Part shown: positions 2,924 to 5,394 of the stretch, piece after piece
Layout: the number at the start of each line of letters is the position of its first letter
Numbering within the stretch: position 1 is the stretch's first letter
Source of the DNA: Candidatus Nomurabacteria bacterium
Lineage (GTDB): Bacteria; Patescibacteriota; Saccharimonadia; Saccharimonadales; Saccharimonadaceae
Reading direction: 5' to 3'
DNA: 5,394 nucleotides
Assembly (NCBI GenBank): GCA_031278275.1
Contig: JAITKW010000067.1
Location: 1-5,394, forward strand
Translations under genes and position numbers: made by a program
Notes under the pieces: generated by a model
What the model was told of the DNA's origin: nothing
Databases searched by the model: none
What the model saw: only the letters and a program-made list of their open reading frames with translations

Positions 2924-5394
2924 ATGGCGTATTTGTGACATTCCACCACCACGATTGGAATGATAAACGCCATCACGCAAACCATAATAAGCGCGTCCAT
3001 TGGCACAGAAACGACATGCATGACTTGACCAAGTGGCGTAAATAGCAATATCAACTGCAAGCCAATTGCGATTATCAGGCTGACGGTAAGCATGGGGTTG
3101 ATGGTGCGAAGTCGTGCGAAAATTGACTGAAAATTGCTACGCATATTGAGGGCGTTCGCCCATTGCGCCACCACCAGCGCCATAAATGCCAACGTGCTGG
3201 CAACGCCAAACGTGAAAAATTGTTGATAATACCAAAACACAACGAGTACAATCGCCGCCATCGTCACCGCCATCAAAATCATGCGCATGGTCATGGAGCG
3301 CGAAAGTAGCGGTGCGTCAAATGGTTTTGGTTTGTGTTTCATGACGTTGTTTTCGGCTTTCTCCAGACCCAGCGGAATTACCATCAAAGAATCTGTCACC
3401 AAGTTCACCCATAGAATCTGCACCGGCACCAACGGCAACGGCATGCCCAAAACCAGCGCGCCCACCATGGTCAAAGCTTCGCCGGCGTTGGTTGACAAAA
3501 GATACATCAACATGCGTTTGATATTCGCCACAATCACTCGCCCCTCGCGCATGGCTTCCACAATATTTTTGAAATTATCGTCCAGCAAAATAATATCACC
3601 CGCATCTTTCACAATTTGCGTAGAAGTTCCCATCGCCACGCCCACATGTGCATTGGTGAGCGCCGGCACATCGTTTATCCCGTCACCCGTCATGGCTGTA
3701 ATATTGGTTTGCTCCAAAACCGAAAGCAACCGAAACTTTTGCTCCGGTGTCACCCGCGAAAATACATAAATATCTTGCACTGCGGTTTTCAGTTCCTCGT
3801 CATCTAGCATTTCAATTTGTCGACAGTCCATTGCTTCGGAGCGATCTTTAACCAAGCCCAACTCCTTGCCGATGGCATACGCTGTTTCAAAATGGTCGCC
3901 TGTTATCATGCGCACGCTGACACCAGCATGTTTTGCTGCCGAAATCGCGCCTTTGCTTTCTTTGCGCAATCTGTCCGCCACCGCCATGAAACCCACGAAA
4001 ACCAGTTTTGTGTCGTCAACAATTTTCGCAAGTGACCCCGTATTGTGTGTCGCCGCCGCCTGCGCCACAGCAATCACTCTCAAACCCTTGCTGGTCAGGC
4101 GATGCAATTCAGTCATGCATTTTTTGTGAGTCGCTTTACTAAGATGCGCTCTTTCCATGATTTTTTCTGGTGCGCCTTTGATAACTAACCGATATTTTTC
4201 CCCATCGTGCCATAAATTACCGCTCATCGCCAGCTTTTGGTCAAACAAAAAACTATGCGCTGGCTGCCCCGTCACGCCCGCCCCCAATTTCGTATCAGCA
4301 AATTCATTCATGGCATTATCCAAAGGATCCATCACTTTTTCACCAGTTACGGCGGCAAACCTCAGCAATTTATTGACCAAGTTTTTGTCGTGCGACAAAC
4401 ACCACGTTTCAATCACCGCCAATTTATTTTCCGTCAAAGTCCCCGTTTTGTCCGTTGCGATAGTGGTAATCGCTCCAACTGTTTCAATAGCGCGCATGTT
4501 CGTCACCAAGGCTTTTTTCTTCGCCATGCGGCGCATGCCGAGCGCCAAAACGATTGAAATGGCAATGGGCAAATCTTCCGGCACGGCTGAAACGGTCATC
4601 GCCATCACAAACTTCAGGCTGTTCGCAACATCAATTCCTCGGAACAATTCCAAAGTAAAGACGATAACCGCCAAAATCCCCACCGCAATGGCAACTTTTT
4701 TGATTAGCTTGTTAATTTTCTGTTGGACTGGGCTTAAATGTGTGGACTCACTGGCAAGATTAGCGATTTGCCCAAACTCCGTTTGGTTGCCAATCCTAGC
4801 AACTACGGCTTTGGCGCTGCCGGATATTAAAAAGGTTCCGGAAAATAACATGTTTTCTTGGTCGTAAACTTCCAAATTGCCCGACAATTTGCGGTGGTGT
4901 TTGGAAACATGCGTACTCTCGCCCGTCAAAATTGATTCATCAACTTTCACGCCTTTTGCCTCTAACACACGACAATCCGCCGGCACTTTTTCACCTTCAC
5001 TGAGCAACAAAATATCCCCCGCCACCAAATCTTCCGCCGAGATTAACGTGTCTTTCCCGGAGCGCAAAACGGTGATTTTTTGGACGGTATTTTGTCTTAG
5101 TGAACGGATAATTTTTTCTGTGGAAAACCGCTGCACGTAAAAAATCGTGGCGTTAATCGTGATAATAATGGCGATAATCAATGCGTCCAAAAAATCTTTT
5201 TGAATTAGCGAAAGCATGCACGCCCCAATCAAAATTGCCATGAATAAATCCAAAAATGGTTCCAATATTTTTCGCCACAACGGCTCGGTTTTGACGTTCA
5301 AAACGTTTTTGCCATATTTTTTTTGGCGCTTGAAAACCTCCGACTCCGAAAGCCCGTGCGCGCCGTTCACTTTGAGATGTCTCAAAGTTTCGTC
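2902..5394 (-). CDS. P2-type (calcium-type) cation-transporting ATPase, 5' end cut by window
   Basis: This ATP-driven cation pump sits in the cytoplasmic membrane. Numbering from the TTG at 5385, the order is a cation-ATPase N-terminal segment (1-40), M1-M2 (about 41-84), an actuator domain with TGES (154-157) and M3-M4 with PEDLP (269-273). The phosphorylation site DKTGT (D312), KGAPE (403-407) in the nucleotide domain, TGD (496-498) and TGDGIND (566-572) follow, then M5-M10 to the C-terminus. Cation-site residues of the SERCA-like class are visible: E270 in M4, N633 and E636 in M5, N661, T664 and D665 in M6. The M8 position held by a glutamate in SERCA appears to be Q741. The frame is open past 5385 and the preceding residues (DET) fit the family, so the true start is probably outside the window. 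TGA at 2904-2902 ends the gene. Calcium is the likely substrate, but manganese, sodium or magnesium cannot be excluded. Confidence 0.95.
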   Translation of the reverse strand, partial: DETLRHLKVNGAHGLSESEVFKRQKKYGKNVLNVKTEPLWRKILEPFLDLFMAILIGACMLSLIQKDFLDALIIAIIITINATIFYVQRFSTEKIIRSLRQNTVQKITVLRSGKDTLISAEDLVAGDILLLSEGEKVPADCRVLEAKGVKVDESILTGESTHVSKHHRKLSGNLEVYDQENMLFSGTFLISGSAKAVVARIGNQTEFGQIANLASESTHLSPVQQKINKLIKKVAIAVGILAVIVFTLELFRGIDVANSLKFVMAMTVSAVPEDLPIAISIVLALGMRRMAKKKALVTNMRAIETVGAITTIATDKTGTLTENKLAVIETWCLSHDKNLVNKLLRFAAVTGEKVMDPLDNAMNEFADTKLGAGVTGQPAHSFLFDQKLAMSGNLWHDGEKYRLVIKGAPEKIMERAHLSKATHKKCMTELHRLTSKGLRVIAVAQAAATHNTGSLAKIVDDTKLVFVGFMAVADRLRKESKGAISAAKHAGVSVRMITGDHFETAYAIGKELGLVKDRSEAMDCRQIEMLDDEELKTAVQDIYVFSRVTPEQKFRLLSVLEQTNITAMTGDGINDVPALTNAHVGVAMGTSTQIVKDAGDIILLDDNFKNIVEAMREGRVIVANIKRMLMYLLSTNAGEALTMVGALVLGMPLPLVPVQILWVNLVTDSLMVIPLGLEKAENNVMKHKPKPFDAPLLSRSMTMRMILMAVTMAAIVLVVFWYYQQFFTFGVASTLAFMALVVAQWANALNMRSNFQSIFARLRTINPMLTVSLIIAIGLQLILLFTPLGQVMHVVSVPMDALIMVCVMAFIIPIVVVECHKYAISYLSKK
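5369..5388. repeat. 20-bp near-perfect palindrome at the start of the ATPase gene
   Basis: ACTTTGAGA (5369-5377) and TCTCAAAGT (5380-5388) are perfect 9-bp inverted copies separated by only two bases. The palindrome falls in the first visible codons of the ATPase (ETLRHLK). Its compact symmetry resembles a dimer operator, but it may be constrained only by coding. The promoter lies outside the window, so the link to regulation cannot be tested here. Confidence 0.5.

Noticed and set aside
4157..4867. A 236-residue + strand open frame opposite the ATPase
   Set aside because: It lies wholly antisense to well-conserved ATPase domains, has no recognisable family features and is best explained as a shadow frame. 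The same holds for the other + strand frames between 3281 and 5140.
1..5394. CRISPR arrays, insertion sequences or a riboswitch
   Set aside because: No regularly spaced repeats, transposase signature or recognisable aptamer were seen on either strand.

Overview
This window is a junction between the right end of an integrated mobile element (about 1-2730) and what looks like host chromosome (about 2726-5394). The organism is a bacterium with moderate GC, Shine-Dalgarno-led genes, the standard code (TGA ends at least three genes here) and tRNA genes that encode their own CCA. The style would fit a Patescibacteria/CPR-type genome such as Saccharibacteria, but nothing in the window proves it, so treat that as a weak guess.

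Left part, + strand: a compact cluster of overlapping genes. A possible 3' tail of an upstream gene (1-72) overlaps by 8 bp a protein resembling the replication-relaxation family (65-853). That gene overlaps by 8 bp a small basic protein of unknown function (846-1112), which overlaps by 14 bp a large serine recombinase (1099-2832). The recombinase is the probable integrase of the element, the replication-relaxation-like protein suggests plasmid or conjugative ancestry, and the small protein is a reasonable but unproven candidate for a recombinase accessory factor.

Middle, - strand: two tandem proline tRNA genes, tRNA-Pro(CGG) at 2811-2886 then tRNA-Pro(GGG) at 2726-2800. An extended -10 promoter overlaps the stop codon of the upstream ATPase gene, and a strong hairpin terminator lies at 2649-2678. 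The 3' end of tRNA-Pro(GGG) faces the recombinase, the usual geometry of an element inserted at a tRNA 3' end. The recombinase reading frame has no stop of its own. It runs through the tRNA terminator and antisense through one whole tRNA gene and the 3' part of the next, so its last 35 or so residues are translated from tRNA complement.

Right part, - strand: one large P2-type (calcium-type) cation-transporting ATPase, 2902 to the window edge, lacking only its extreme N-terminus. It lies upstream of the tRNA pair on the same strand and is presumably a resident gene.

The most interesting part is the 2640-2830 overlap, where integrase 3' end, tRNA terminator, an unexplained dyad and the tRNA attachment target are stacked in under 200 bp. 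There is no gene-free stretch longer than 300 bases.
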